Shown here: positions 44,072 through 52,682 of the stretch, piece after piece
Position numbering within the stretch: the stretch's first letter is position 1
Layout: each line of letters begins with the position of its first letter
NCBI GenBank assembly: GCA_964510065.1
Contig: CAZEAC010000005.1
Location: 1 to 64,000, forward strand
DNA: 64,000 nucleotides
Direction: 5' to 3'
Origin: CAZEAC01 sp964510065
Lineage (GTDB): Bacteria > Bdellovibrionota_C > UBA2361 > CAIXSY01
Made by a program: the position numbers and the translations under genes
Notes under the pieces: generated by a model
Databases searched by the model: none
What the model was told of the DNA's origin: nothing
What the model saw: the letters and a program-made list of their open reading frames with translations, nothing else

Positions 44072-44653
44072 CTACTTCAGCCGCTTCGCGACGTCTTTCC
44101 AATTTATGACCTTGGTGAAGGCTTCAATGTAGCTTGCGCGGTTATTCTGATACCTAAGATAGTAGGCGTGCTCCCACACATCACAAACAAGAAGCGGAGT
44201 TACAACCCACTGACCAAGATCCTGATGCTTCTCGGCGGTTAATATGTCGAGTTTCTTTGTGACTTCATTTTGTACCAAGAGTACCCAACCCGAACCTTCG
44301 ACCGCAGCGCCGGCAGCCTTAAAATGAGCCATGCAGGCATCAAGGCTTCCGAAGGTGCTATTAATCGCCGTAAGCAATGCACCGTTCGGTTGGCCGCCGT
44401 CAGGGCTCATATTCTCCCAGAAAATGCAGTGTAGAAAATGTCCGGCACCGTGAAATGCTGCTTCACGCTCCCAGTGTTTCACCAATGAATAGTCACCTTT
44501 CTGTCGCGCTTCGGCGAGTTTTGATTCCGCATTGTTGAGACCATTTACATACGCCAGGTGGTGTTTGTCGTGATGTAGCCGCATGGTTTGTTCGTCGATG
44601 TGCGGCTCTAATGCTTTATAGTCGTAGGGAAGTGGCGGTAGTTCATGTGGCAT
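44072..44653 (-). CDS. Superoxide dismutase (Fe/Mn family)
   Basis: A 193-residue enzyme that dismutates superoxide to hydrogen peroxide and oxygen. Metal ligands are visible in MRLHHDKHHLAYVNG (His), GAGHFLHCIFWENM (His) and VCDVWEHAYYLRYQN (Asp and His). There is no signal peptide, so it is cytoplasmic. GAGHFLHCIFWENMSP resembles Mn-type enzymes, but metal choice cannot be fixed from sequence. A strong ribosome site (TGGAGGA) precedes the ATG. It is the first gene before yaeQ and the HAD gene. Confidence 0.93.
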   Translation of the reverse strand: MPHELPPLPYDYKALEPHIDEQTMRLHHDKHHLAYVNGLNNAESKLAEARQKGDYSLVKHWEREAAFHGAGHFLHCIFWENMSPDGGQPNGALLTAINSTFGSLDACMAHFKAAGAAVEGSGWVLLVQNEVTKKLDILTAEKHQDLGQWVVTPLLVCDVWEHAYYLRYQNNRASYIEAFTKVINWKDVAKRLK

Positions 44654-44866
44654 GGCTTCAATCCTCCAGGTTCATTAGTTTGGGAGGAAATCTAGCGGAA
44701 ATTCAGGGAAATAAAAATAGCAGTGGTTGCCGACAGGCGATAAAACGATATTTTGATAAAAAGCTTCTTATTCAAGTCTCTGTTTAAAAGCGCGATAGCA
44801 TGGCAATAATAGGCAAGATAGTAGGTCCTAAATATTTCTGATGTGTGATCGGGGGAAAGTTTTAGA

Positions 44867-45772
44867 ATGAGTGCTGGACAGCTAACATTCGTCGTGTCTT
44901 TGGCGTTACTTGCTTTGACTATAACTGGGGTAAATCAGTGTCAGAAAAACTACGTATTCTGCCCTAACTGTAGTGCAAACCCGTCCTCGTCTCCTGATGA
45001 TGGCGATAATGATTTAACAACGACTACAACTTCTTCTACAACGTCAACATCTGAAACCACTACATCGACCGAAACGACGTCAACGACGACCTTGCCGAAT
45101 ACCGATACCCGTCCCGCGGTCGGCTTCCTTCAGGATCTTTCGCGACTAAGTGAAATTGAGAAGCCAGCCCAGGATCAGGCGCGCGCCGGAAGTTCGCCAG
45201 CGCCGAGAAAGTCGCCGACCAAATCGAAGGGCAAGACAGACAGCACCTGGCTCGGGAAAGCTTTTGTGAGCGATGACGAAGTTGCTGGGCAAGCCCTTGA
45301 TAGTGATGCCGACGGCTTTTCCGATAGTCTCGAGCGGCAAATGGGAAGCAGCGAAGAAGATGCTTCGTCTCAGCCTGTAGCTGCTCCACGTACGCGTCTG
45401 GGCGATCGGCTTGACGGAGTTGATGACGATCGTGATGGTGTGCCGAATGTCGAGGAAGATCGACGCGGAATGAAGAAAAACGGCATGGATAGCGATTCTG
45501 ATGGCGCAAACGATGGTGCCGAGATTCTTTCTAAGACTAGCCCGCTCGATAGCCGTTCCGTGCCCGATGATCACGATGGCGATGGGCTAAGCAGTAACTA
45601 CGAATCTGCGATCGGCACTGATTTTAATAATCCGGACACAGATAGTGATGGTGTTCGTGATGATGCTGAGCTTGCATTGGGAATGAATCCTTTAGAAAAT
45701 GATTCGGATCACGATGGAATTCTTGATGGCAAGGAGCTCGCACTTGGAGCCGATCCGACTGTTGCTGAGTAA
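44867..45772 (+). CDS. Thrombospondin type 3 repeat protein, exported
   Basis: A 301-residue exported protein. An N-terminal hydrophobic segment (LTFVVSLALLALTITGV) precedes cysteines (QCQKNYVFCPNC). A Thr/Ser-rich linker follows (residues about 50-75), suited to crossing the cell wall or to modification. The C-terminal 170 residues hold at least five Asp-rich calcium-binding loops of the DxDxDG type: DSDADGFSDS, DDDRDGVPNV, DSDSDGANDG, DHDGDGLSSN, DTDSDGVRDD and DSDHDGILDG. Such repeats usually stiffen surface proteins when calcium binds. It precedes hemL by 30 bp, with no functional link apparent. Confidence 0.8.
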   Translation: MSAGQLTFVVSLALLALTITGVNQCQKNYVFCPNCSANPSSSPDDGDNDLTTTTTSSTTSTSETTTSTETTSTTTLPNTDTRPAVGFLQDLSRLSEIEKPAQDQARAGSSPAPRKSPTKSKGKTDSTWLGKAFVSDDEVAGQALDSDADGFSDSLERQMGSSEEDASSQPVAAPRTRLGDRLDGVDDDRDGVPNVEEDRRGMKKNGMDSDSDGANDGAEILSKTSPLDSRSVPDDHDGDGLSSNYESAIGTDFNNPDTDSDGVRDDAELALGMNPLENDSDHDGILDGKELALGADPTVAE

Positions 45773-45802
45773 ACTTGCGTAAAAATCCGCGACGAGTACG
45801 CT

Positions 45803-47086
45803 ATGCATTTTCAACGCTCACATGCCGTTTACGAGCGCGCCAAGCAGCTTATGCCTGGTGGGGTGAACTCGCCGGTTCGTGCGTTTAAGGCGGTTGGCGG
45901 CGATCCGTTTATAGTGAGCCATGGAAAAGGCGCGTACCTTTATGATCTGGATGGTAATCGCTATGTCGATTACATCAATAGTTGGGGTCCATTAGTTTTA
46001 GGGCATGCACATCCCGCGGTCGTTGAAGCGCTCCGACGACAGATTGAACTTGGAACCAGCTTTGGCGCTTGCACGGAAGCTGAATCAGCGCTTGCTGAGC
46101 GGGTGATTAAGCTTGTGCCAAGTATTGAAATGATCCGCTTTGTGAATTCCGGAACTGAGGCGGTGATGTCGGCGCTGCGCCTTGCGCGTGGTTTCACCGG
46201 GCGTAATAAGATCCTCAAATTTACCGGATGCTATCATGGCCACGTAGATTCGATGCTCGTTGAGGCCGGTAGCGGTGTATTGACTTTGGGAATTCCGGGA
46301 TCAAAAGGCGTGCTCGAAGGCGCGGCGAAAGACACCATACTCTGCCCATATAATGATCGCGCTGCGGTTGAGCAGATCTTTGCGAATATCGGCGCGGAGA
46401 TCGCCGCGGTGATTCTTGAACCGCTCATAGGCAATGCCGGATTTATTAGGCCGCTTCCAGGGTATCTCAATTTCCTCCGCGAGCTTTGTACCCGCTATGG
46501 ATCTCTTCTTATATTCGACGAGGTGATGACGGGATTTCGTATTGCTTTGGGCGGGGCCCAGGGGCTTTGGGATATCAAACCGGATCTAACGCTTCTTGGA
46601 AAGGTAATAGGAGGTGGACTGCCCGTGGGCGCGTTCGGTGGTCGCCGCGATATAATGGCAATGCTTGCGCCGCTTGGGCCGGTTTATCAGGCCGGGACAC
46701 TTTCCGGAAACCCGTTGGCAATGGCTGCTGGTTCGACGACGCTTGATCATTGGAGCGCTCCAGGGGTGTTTGAAAGTACGGCCAACGTCGCTTCGACTCT
46801 CGTCTCGACCCTGCGAGCGCGGGCAGCAGATGCTGAGATTCCGATCGTCTGTGATTATGAGGGCTCGATGTTCGGATTTTTCTTTCACCCGGGCCCAGTA
46901 CAGAGTTATGAACAGGCAAAATCTGCTGATGTAGAGCGTTTTTCGGCATTTTTTAGAAAAGCCCTTGAGAAGGGAGTGTATTTTGCCCCTTCGCAATTTG
47001 AGGCTGGATTTGTTTCTCTTGCGCACAAGGGAGAGCCGTTAGAACATACGATAGCCGTATTGGAAGATATCTTCTCTTCGCTCTAG
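45803..47086 (+). CDS. hemL: Glutamate-1-semialdehyde 2,1-aminomutase
   Basis: A 427-residue PLP-dependent aminomutase that makes 5-aminolevulinate from glutamate-1-semialdehyde in the C5 haem route. Its start, SHAVYERAKQLMPGGVNSPV, is characteristic. The cofactor site follows GSLLIFDEVMTGFR, and the PLP lysine lies in LTLLGKVIGGGLPVGAFGGR. GTLSGNPLAMAAG completes the site. The length is that of other HemL proteins. hemA is not in the window. It is followed by mlaA, 39 bp downstream. Confidence 0.95.
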   Translation: MHFQRSHAVYERAKQLMPGGVNSPVRAFKAVGGDPFIVSHGKGAYLYDLDGNRYVDYINSWGPLVLGHAHPAVVEALRRQIELGTSFGACTEAESALAERVIKLVPSIEMIRFVNSGTEAVMSALRLARGFTGRNKILKFTGCYHGHVDSMLVEAGSGVLTLGIPGSKGVLEGAAKDTILCPYNDRAAVEQIFANIGAEIAAVILEPLIGNAGFIRPLPGYLNFLRELCTRYGSLLIFDEVMTGFRIALGGAQGLWDIKPDLTLLGKVIGGGLPVGAFGGRRDIMAMLAPLGPVYQAGTLSGNPLAMAAGSTTLDHWSAPGVFESTANVASTLVSTLRARAADAEIPIVCDYEGSMFGFFFHPGPVQSYEQAKSADVERFSAFFRKALEKGVYFAPSQFEAGFVSLAHKGEPLEHTIAVLEDIFSSL

Positions 47087-47125
47087 CGGAGAGGCCAAAT
47101 CTGTAAAGGAGAGACCAGGCAGCTT

Positions 47126-47914
47126 ATGCGAATTCTCACGATTGCCCTCTTGTTGATGTCATCGACAGCGTTTGCTCAGCCGAACCAGGGAAACGATATT
47201 CACGACAGCGACTATACCGCAGATATCCGTGATCCCTGGGAGGGAATGAACCGGGCAATATTCTCATTTAATAACGGTTTTGATGAATACATTCTTGAGC
47301 CGGTGTCGCGCGGGTACCATTGGTTACTTCCTGATTTTATGGAAGAGGGGATTCATAACTTCTTTCTTAACCTTCGATTCCCCTCTTATTTGCTGAGCGA
47401 TGTGGTGCAGTTTAAATTTTCTCAGGCGTTACGACATACCGGGCGATTTTTGATTAATACGACCGCCGGTATTGGTGGCCTGATCGATGTCGCCCAACAT
47501 GTTGGCCTTCCTGATCATAAAGAAGATTTTGGTATTGCGCTCGCCTATCACGGGGTGGGGCCGGGACCCTATCTGGTGTTGCCCTTCTTAGGCCCGAGTA
47601 ATGTCCGCGACACTGTGGGTACGGTAGTTGATCTGTTGATCGATCCTGTGGCGATTTTCTTCTATACTAATTCGATTGATAACGAATTTTGGGTGGGGGC
47701 TGGCATTAGTAGTTGGCGCATGGTGGATGCCAGGACTCAGCTTCTTGAAGCGATAGATGCGGCCAAAGAGAGCTCGCTTGATTATTATCTCTTTGTTCAG
47801 TCGGCGTATTATCAAGATCGTCGTGGGCTGCTCTATGACGGCTTCCAGGATAGTGATGATGATCTTCCGGCGGGAGCGGATTCGGTGCCAAATGTGGCAC
47901 GAGGAGCTCGGTGA
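47126..47914 (+). CDS. mlaA: MlaA-like outer membrane lipid-asymmetry protein
   Basis: A 262-residue VacJ/MlaA-family protein that removes misplaced phospholipids from the outer leaflet of the outer membrane. It has the conserved DPWEGMNRAIFSFNNGFDEY, then PSYLLSDVVQFKF and HKEDFGIALAYHGVGPGPYL. The signal peptide (MRILTIALLLMSSTAFAQPN) appears to be cleaved by signal peptidase I and shows no lipobox, whereas E. coli MlaA is a lipoprotein. The ribosome site is AAGGAGAG. The other Mla parts are on the opposite strand 0.8-3.5 kb away. It overlaps the next small gene by 4 bp. Confidence 0.9.
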   Translation: MRILTIALLLMSSTAFAQPNQGNDIHDSDYTADIRDPWEGMNRAIFSFNNGFDEYILEPVSRGYHWLLPDFMEEGIHNFFLNLRFPSYLLSDVVQFKFSQALRHTGRFLINTTAGIGGLIDVAQHVGLPDHKEDFGIALAYHGVGPGPYLVLPFLGPSNVRDTVGTVVDLLIDPVAIFFYTNSIDNEFWVGAGISSWRMVDARTQLLEAIDAAKESSLDYYLFVQSAYYQDRRGLLYDGFQDSDDDLPAGADSVPNVARGAR

Positions 47915-48126
47915 TTCAGCGTTTTTGGAACGATCAGCGAGGTGAAGGCGTGGGCATTATTTTGCTCTACATTGCAATTCTCGGTGTGGCTTGGTTCGCC
48001 GTGAATTTTGTCTATGATTGGATTACCAGCACTCGTGATAAACGCATGGATAGCGGCAAAAAAGGGGAGCAGGTCACGACGACAACTATTCCTCGAGAGA
48101 TTGGTGGGTATCAGGTTACCTTTTGA
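47911..48126 (+). CDS. Small single-pass membrane protein coupled to mlaA
   Basis: A 71-residue protein starting at a GTG that overlaps the mlaA stop (GTGA), which implies translational coupling. The N-terminus IQRFWNDQRGEGVG followed by a hydrophobic stretch (IILLYIAILGVAWFAVNFVY) recalls the arrangement of Flp-type prepilins, with a short basic leader, Gly, then a hydrophobic helix, but the conserved EY pair is missing. The C-terminus is polar with a TTTT run. It is either a small inner-membrane protein linked to MlaA or an unrelated hitchhiker. Confidence 0.5.
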   Translation: MIQRFWNDQRGEGVGIILLYIAILGVAWFAVNFVYDWITSTRDKRMDSGKKGEQVTTTTIPREIGGYQVTF

Positions 48127-48133
48127 AGCGAAT

Positions 48134-48745
48134 TTACTCGGTTTCACGCGGGCGTGCCTTTTCCGCCACCCAGGCCACAATTTGATCAATGAGGCGCCCC
48201 GAGGCGCTGCTTAGAGCTCTGACCGCACTTTCGGCATTGAAGCTTTGTAGCGATTCCGTTTCAGTAAATATCCTGGTCGCAATCAGTTTATGCCTTCGAT
48301 TGTCATAAAGCTCGCTTCGAATTTCGATTAATGCACTGCCAGGATTTTCGCGAGCGTCATGGCGAAATTCACGAATCTCGAGGGCAAGACTTAGATCGGT
48401 TGAGGCCGCTTCAAGGCCTCTCGAAACTCTTGCAAAACGCCCGGAGCAGTCGAGGTGATCAAGGAGCAGCGTCGCAAGCTGCGCTGCTGGGGGCTCCGCC
48501 CAAAAACTTTGCTGATAAAAGTTTCTCGAGTTTTGCTCACGATTAAAAATAATTCGGTCGCCTCTAATGAGATCCGTTGTTGCAATGGTGGCGAGAGAGA
48601 TCGACGTCTCAGGCGGTTCGCCAATGTCGGATTTGGAGCAGCGCGGGTTATCCAGGAGAAGAAGTTTCCTTTCATTCTGAACCGGTAGAATAAGCGAACA
48701 GCCGAGCGCAGTTAGCACAAAGAAGAGGCAAAAGAAACGAGTCAT
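48134..48745 (-). CDS. ABC-type transport auxiliary lipoprotein (PqiC-like)
   Basis: A 203-residue lipoprotein with lipobox VLTALGC in a short signal peptide. It resembles the auxiliary outer-membrane lipoproteins (PqiC/YmbA and the 'ABC-type transport auxiliary lipoprotein' family) that accompany MCE transporters: LFLVQPVQNE-like start, LATLLLDHLDCSGRFARVS, then LSLALEIREFRHD. It ends the purE-purK-mlaE-mlaF-mlaD run and overlaps mlaD by 4 bp. Its role is presumably to help MlaD deliver or accept lipids at the outer membrane; it may substitute for the missing MlaC. Confidence 0.75.
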   Translation of the reverse strand: MTRFFCLFFVLTALGCSLILPVQNERKLLLLDNPRCSKSDIGEPPETSISLATIATTDLIRGDRIIFNREQNSRNFYQQSFWAEPPAAQLATLLLDHLDCSGRFARVSRGLEAASTDLSLALEIREFRHDARENPGSALIEIRSELYDNRRHKLIATRIFTETESLQSFNAESAVRALSSASGRLIDQIVAWVAEKARPRETE

Positions 48746-49590
48746 GGTGACTCTCCCGGCCCGTAACTTGAACGAGGCGGCCCCACAAGCAAGTTTTGTG
48801 GATTGTCGTAATGTCGCAATGTTCTTGAGACATCCGAAGCGGTACTGCTTAGGGACGAGCCCAGTCGGCCGGCTTCATCTTTTACCGCTTCGGAGGTTAC
48901 TGCCAAAGAAGCGACGAGCTGCTGCGTCTCAGCATCGAGGGTCGATGATATCTTTTTTAAGTCACTTAAGATTGCGCTCAGTTGCGTTGTCACTTCGGCG
49001 ATCCCGCCCTGTTTCGAATTTAGGGTGCTGGCGATTCCCTGGAGATCGTGGAGCGCCGAGCTAAAGGCATATTGATTTTCAGGGGTGAAAAACGAGCTCA
49101 GCCGTGTCACAAGCTGGCTTACTCTCTCGGTAAGCTGTGGAATGTTCTCTTGAAGTGCTCCGAGTGAAGTTTTTCCCTCTGGAATAACTGGGTGATTATC
49201 TTTTCCCACCGTGCTCGCAAGCAGCGCAGCTTCTCGGCTACCCTTCACCAGGTCGATACTTGCGAGGCCGGTAAGCAAATTACGCTCGATGACTGCTTCA
49301 GTATCGGTTTTCACTGGGGTATCATTCTGTACCGAAACTACGACCTCAACGAGTCCAACATCTTCGGAATCGATACGAATGCTTTCGACCTTGCCGACGC
49401 GAATTCCGCGCATAGTGACAGGACTTTCTTGTTGTAGCCCGCTTAGGCTAAATTGACGAAAATCAATACGGTACCAATCAAGCAGAGCTTTATCTCGAGT
49501 TCCTGAAAGCCACACCAATATCACCGCGACTACGAGCAACACGACCATGACGACCGAGCCGACAAGAGTATAGTGGGCATGGGATTCCAT
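48742..49590 (-). CDS. mlaD: MlaD-like MCE protein
   Basis: About 282 residues from ATG 49590 (MESHAHYTLVGSVVMV). A single N-terminal membrane helix is followed by the MCE domain (FRQFSLSGLQQESPVTMRGI then RVGKVESIRID), which forms a hexameric lipid channel in the periplasm. The C-terminal 130 residues are predicted coiled coil (LTERVSQLVTRLSSFF onward), longer than E. coli MlaD and closer to tubular MCE proteins. An earlier in-frame start at 49632 would place 14 polar residues before the helix. It follows mlaF by about 90 bp, with a hairpin at 49673-49694 between them. Confidence 0.85.
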   Translation of the reverse strand: MESHAHYTLVGSVVMVVLLVVAVILVWLSGTRDKALLDWYRIDFRQFSLSGLQQESPVTMRGIRVGKVESIRIDSEDVGLVEVVVSVQNDTPVKTDTEAVIERNLLTGLASIDLVKGSREAALLASTVGKDNHPVIPEGKTSLGALQENIPQLTERVSQLVTRLSSFFTPENQYAFSSALHDLQGIASTLNSKQGGIAEVTTQLSAILSDLKKISSTLDAETQQLVASLAVTSEAVKDEAGRLGSSLSSTASDVSRTLRHYDNPQNLLVGPPRSSYGPGESP

Positions 49591-49672
49591 GGGATTTTTA
49601 TAGCATTCTCGGATAACAGCACTCAAGGTCACGGGTGATTATGCCCCGTTCAAGAGCAAATTAGCCCTACCA

Positions 49673-49694
49673 CGAGAGCGCTACCGCGCTCTCG
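49673..49694. repeat. 9-bp hairpin at the mlaF stop codon
   Basis: CGAGAGCGC (49673-49681) pairs exactly with GCGCTCTCG (49686-49694) across TACC. On the minus strand it spans the last codons of mlaF and the start of the spacer to mlaD. It has no T-run; it may adjust the ratio of mlaF to mlaD expression. Confidence 0.5.
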
Positions 49695-50427
49695 CTGAAA
49701 AATAACTCTGTATCCATGGGTGCTGTATCTTCGCCACCTGGCTGACGGGGCCATCGGCGAGGACTTGGCCACCGGAGAGCACGATTACACGATCGACAAT
49801 ACCTTCGAGCGTATCAAGGTCGTGGGTCACAAGAAGCACCGTGAGGCCCAAACCGTCGCAGAGTCCACGAATCAGCTCGTCGAATGCTCGAGCGTTAATA
49901 GGATCGAGGCCGGAGGTAGGTTCGTCAAGAAAAAGCAGCTTCGGTTCGAGCGCAAGCGCACGTGCCAAGGCGACTCGTTTACGCATGCCGCCCGAAAGTT
50001 CGCTTGGAGCTTTATATGCGGTGGAGGTGCTGAGGCCGCTTAGTACCAAGCGAAGCTCAACGATACGCTCAATGGCCTGATCGGAGAGCGCCGTATGCTC
50101 GCGGAGCGGAACGGCGACATTCTCGCCGACACTAAGCGCTGAAAAGAGCGCGCCATCTTGAAATAATACGCCGAATTGATTTCGGCAGCGCTGTAGTGAG
50201 AGTTTGTCGGCATGGTGCATATCATGCCCAAAGAGCGACACCTTTCCGCTGTGTGGAGTGTGCAAGCCGATTATCTCGCGCAGAAGCACCGATTTCCCAC
50301 AACCACTTTCCCCGATTAGCGCAACTATCGAAGGTTTATCAATTTGAAAGCTTACTCCAGTGTGCACCGGCTTATTGCCGAATATTGTGACGATTGAATC
50401 GACATGTATGAGGCTTGCTTCACCCAT
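49681..50427 (-). CDS. mlaF: MlaF-like ABC transporter ATPase
   Basis: A 248-residue ATPase that drives the MlaFEDB lipid transporter. Walker A is LIGESGCGKSVLLREI, the signature is LSGGMRKRVALARALAL, and Walker B with its switch is PKLLFLDEPTSGLDPI. The SGGM signature is characteristic of the Mla/Ttg2A ATPases. The gene follows mlaE by 3 bp, so coupled translation is likely. Confidence 0.93.
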   Translation of the reverse strand: MGEASLIHVDSIVTIFGNKPVHTGVSFQIDKPSIVALIGESGCGKSVLLREIIGLHTPHSGKVSLFGHDMHHADKLSLQRCRNQFGVLFQDGALFSALSVGENVAVPLREHTALSDQAIERIVELRLVLSGLSTSTAYKAPSELSGGMRKRVALARALALEPKLLFLDEPTSGLDPINARAFDELIRGLCDGLGLTVLLVTHDLDTLEGIVDRVIVLSGGQVLADGPVSQVAKIQHPWIQSYFSARAR

Positions 50428-50430
50428 CTA

Positions 50431-51582
50431 TCACCAACCAAATTGAGCGATAACTACGGCGAAAATTGCATCAAGAATTATAACCGACACAATACTTTGT
50501 ACAACGGTCGAAGTCGTGTGAAGTCCAACGCTTCGTGCATTGTTCTCGACCGTAAGTCCCATCTTGCAGCCGATGACTGCGATAAATAAGGCAAATAGCG
50601 GCGCTTTGACCACGCCTATATAAAAGTGCCTGAGCGCAAAATAGTCGTGCACCCGTTCAAAGAATGCAAATGATGAAATGCCGACATACCACTGTGAAAC
50701 AAGTACTCCACCGAGGCTGCCGACGATATCTCCCATAAGTACCAGGAGCGGCAGTGCCACCATAAGTGCGAGCACTCGCGGCAGAACAAGCACCTGAACC
50801 GGCGAGAGCCCAATGGTAGCAAGCGCATCGATTTCCTGATTGAGCTTCATCGTCCCGAGCTGTGCGGTAAATGCCGAGCCAGAGCGGCCGGCGACAGTTA
50901 TCGCGACAATAAGCGGAGAGATCTCGCGGCACATCGCGATGACTACCCCATCGACGACAAAGATGTTCGCGCCGTAGCGCATCAGCTGCATTGCGAAAAG
51001 GTACGCAAGAACTATTCCAATGAGCATGGTGACGAGCGAGACGATCGGTATTGCATCCACAAATACGAGCTCAAGCTGAGCTACAAATTCTTTGCGTCGA
51101 AGTAACGCCGGTGTTACTAGCACATTCCAGCTTTCAGAAATCGCCGCACCGAAAAAGGTGAGCAAGCTTCGCATGTGGTCGTAAATCTTCAAAGTCGCCT
51201 CGCCGAGCTCTTGGACGACGGTAAGTTGCGATGGACGCATTTTCTGCGCGCTTGCGGTGCTCCAGCGGCTGTGTACCAAATTGAAGATGGTTTTTTGAGA
51301 TTCGGAAAAATTCCTGATGTTTATCTCTGAATCGCCATGAGGAGATACTGCGCCAATTATCGCCATGCTTCCGGAGGTATCAAGCGAAGAAAGCTCGGAG
51401 CCATCAACGATTATAGGGCCGTGATGGGCGTTTGACTCGGAAGCAAGGACTCCGACCGATGATTGAAGAGCCTCATAGTGTGTGAGATCCCAGGCGCCGC
51501 GCGGCACGAGCACCAAATTGACGCCTTCGCGATGTAGTGACCAAGCATTGTTATGACTCGGCACCGCCGCCTCCGGCATCAA
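50431..51582 (-). CDS. mlaE: MlaE-like permease fused to an N-terminal STAS domain
   Basis: A 383-residue fusion. Residues about 1-110 resemble a STAS domain of the MlaB type (VPRGAWDLTHYEALQSSVGV, DGSELSSLDTSGSMAIIGAV), while the rest is the MlaE permease with several membrane helices and the family segment REISPLIVAITVAGRSGSAF followed by TAQLGTMKLNQEIDAL. In E. coli MlaB is a separate protein that stabilises MlaF, so this fusion would give both functions in one chain. The start lies 32 bp inside the purK coding region, an overlap that seems real since no later start fits. Confidence 0.9.
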   Translation of the reverse strand: MMPEAAVPSHNNAWSLHREGVNLVLVPRGAWDLTHYEALQSSVGVLASESNAHHGPIIVDGSELSSLDTSGSMAIIGAVSPHGDSEINIRNFSESQKTIFNLVHSRWSTASAQKMRPSQLTVVQELGEATLKIYDHMRSLLTFFGAAISESWNVLVTPALLRRKEFVAQLELVFVDAIPIVSLVTMLIGIVLAYLFAMQLMRYGANIFVVDGVVIAMCREISPLIVAITVAGRSGSAFTAQLGTMKLNQEIDALATIGLSPVQVLVLPRVLALMVALPLLVLMGDIVGSLGGVLVSQWYVGISSFAFFERVHDYFALRHFYIGVVKAPLFALFIAVIGCKMGLTVENNARSVGLHTTSTVVQSIVSVIILDAIFAVVIAQFGW

Positions 51583-52675
51583 TCAGTGTCTTTAGCTGTA
51601 ACGATAAGGCTTCAAAGTCAAAGCCCTCCGTCTCACAAAGAGTAACGTGACCAAGCTTCCTTCCCGGGCGTGGAGATTTCCCATAGAGATGCAGATGCGC
51701 CCCGGGCACTTTCAAGACTTCTGAAGGCTCGGGTGAAGTGCCGACAATATTAAACATCACCGAACGGGCGCGCGGTTTGGCTGGACCAAGGGGAAGACCG
51801 CAAATTGCGCGAAGGTGATTTTCAAATTGGCTCGTGACCGCGCCTTCAATGCTCCAGTGTCCCGAATTATGGACTCGCGGCGCCATCTCATTCGCGACAA
51901 GGGAGCCATTACAGTCAAATAGCTCAAGTACGAGCACCCCGCGATAGTGCAGCTTCGAAAAAAGCTTTTTGAGAAAGTCTTCCGCAGTGTGCTGAGTTTG
52001 ATCAGTCACCTTGGGCGCGGGCGCATGACTCACGCGCAGAATGCCCTGATGATGAACATTCTCGACTAAAGGGTAAAAGTACTGCTGGGTTTCGCTTGCG
52101 ACGCCAATGATTGAAAGCTCTCGGTCAAATGTCACAAGCTTTTCAAGAATAACCGGTTTTCCCGCGAACGAATGAAGTGCCCTCGAAAATTCTTGAGAGT
52201 TTCGAACAACTGCTTGACCTTTTCCATCATATCCGAACCTCGCCGTCTTGATAACTGCAGGTAGCCCAATTTTCGCCAGCGCATTGGCTGCATCAGCTTC
52301 AGAGCGAATAATCGCGAAAGGCGCCGTGGGAATCTTAAGGTCAACAAAACACTGCTTTTCAAGAGTACGGTCTTGCGAGATTTGAAGCGCGTCGAGTGAC
52401 GGTGCCAGAGGGCGAAGCGCAGCGCAGGTTTGAGCGGTTTCAAGCGCGATATTTTCAAATTCATAGGTGACGACGTCACACGAGTTGGCAAACTCTTTTA
52501 GCGCCGCGTGATCGTCAAAGCGGCCCCGGTGGAATATGCTCGCTACTTTCGCTGGTGCATCTTCCGCTGGGTCGAAGCAGTGCGGAGTAAGGCCAAGCGG
52601 GTGCGCGGCGAGAGCTAACATTCGTCCCAATTGGCCGCCGCCTAAAATTCCAACGACACGGTGGTTTTTTGCCAT
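51551..52675 (-). CDS. purK: 5-(carboxyamino)imidazole ribonucleotide synthase
   Basis: A 374-residue ATP-grasp enzyme that uses ATP and bicarbonate to make N5-CAIR from AIR. It starts VVGILGGGQLGRMLALAAHP as PurK proteins do. The ATP-grasp core has LPAVIKTARFGYDGKGQAVV, and NEMAPRVHNSGHWSIEGAVT carries the PurK signature. purE lies 7 bp upstream on the same strand, the usual purEK pairing, and mlaE starts within its 3' end. Confidence 0.95.
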   Translation of the reverse strand: MAKNHRVVGILGGGQLGRMLALAAHPLGLTPHCFDPAEDAPAKVASIFHRGRFDDHAALKEFANSCDVVTYEFENIALETAQTCAALRPLAPSLDALQISQDRTLEKQCFVDLKIPTAPFAIIRSEADAANALAKIGLPAVIKTARFGYDGKGQAVVRNSQEFSRALHSFAGKPVILEKLVTFDRELSIIGVASETQQYFYPLVENVHHQGILRVSHAPAPKVTDQTQHTAEDFLKKLFSKLHYRGVLVLELFDCNGSLVANEMAPRVHNSGHWSIEGAVTSQFENHLRAICGLPLGPAKPRARSVMFNIVGTSPEPSEVLKVPGAHLHLYGKSPRPGRKLGHVTLCETEGFDFEALSLQLKTLIDAGGGGAES

Positions 52676-52682
52676 CTGGAAG

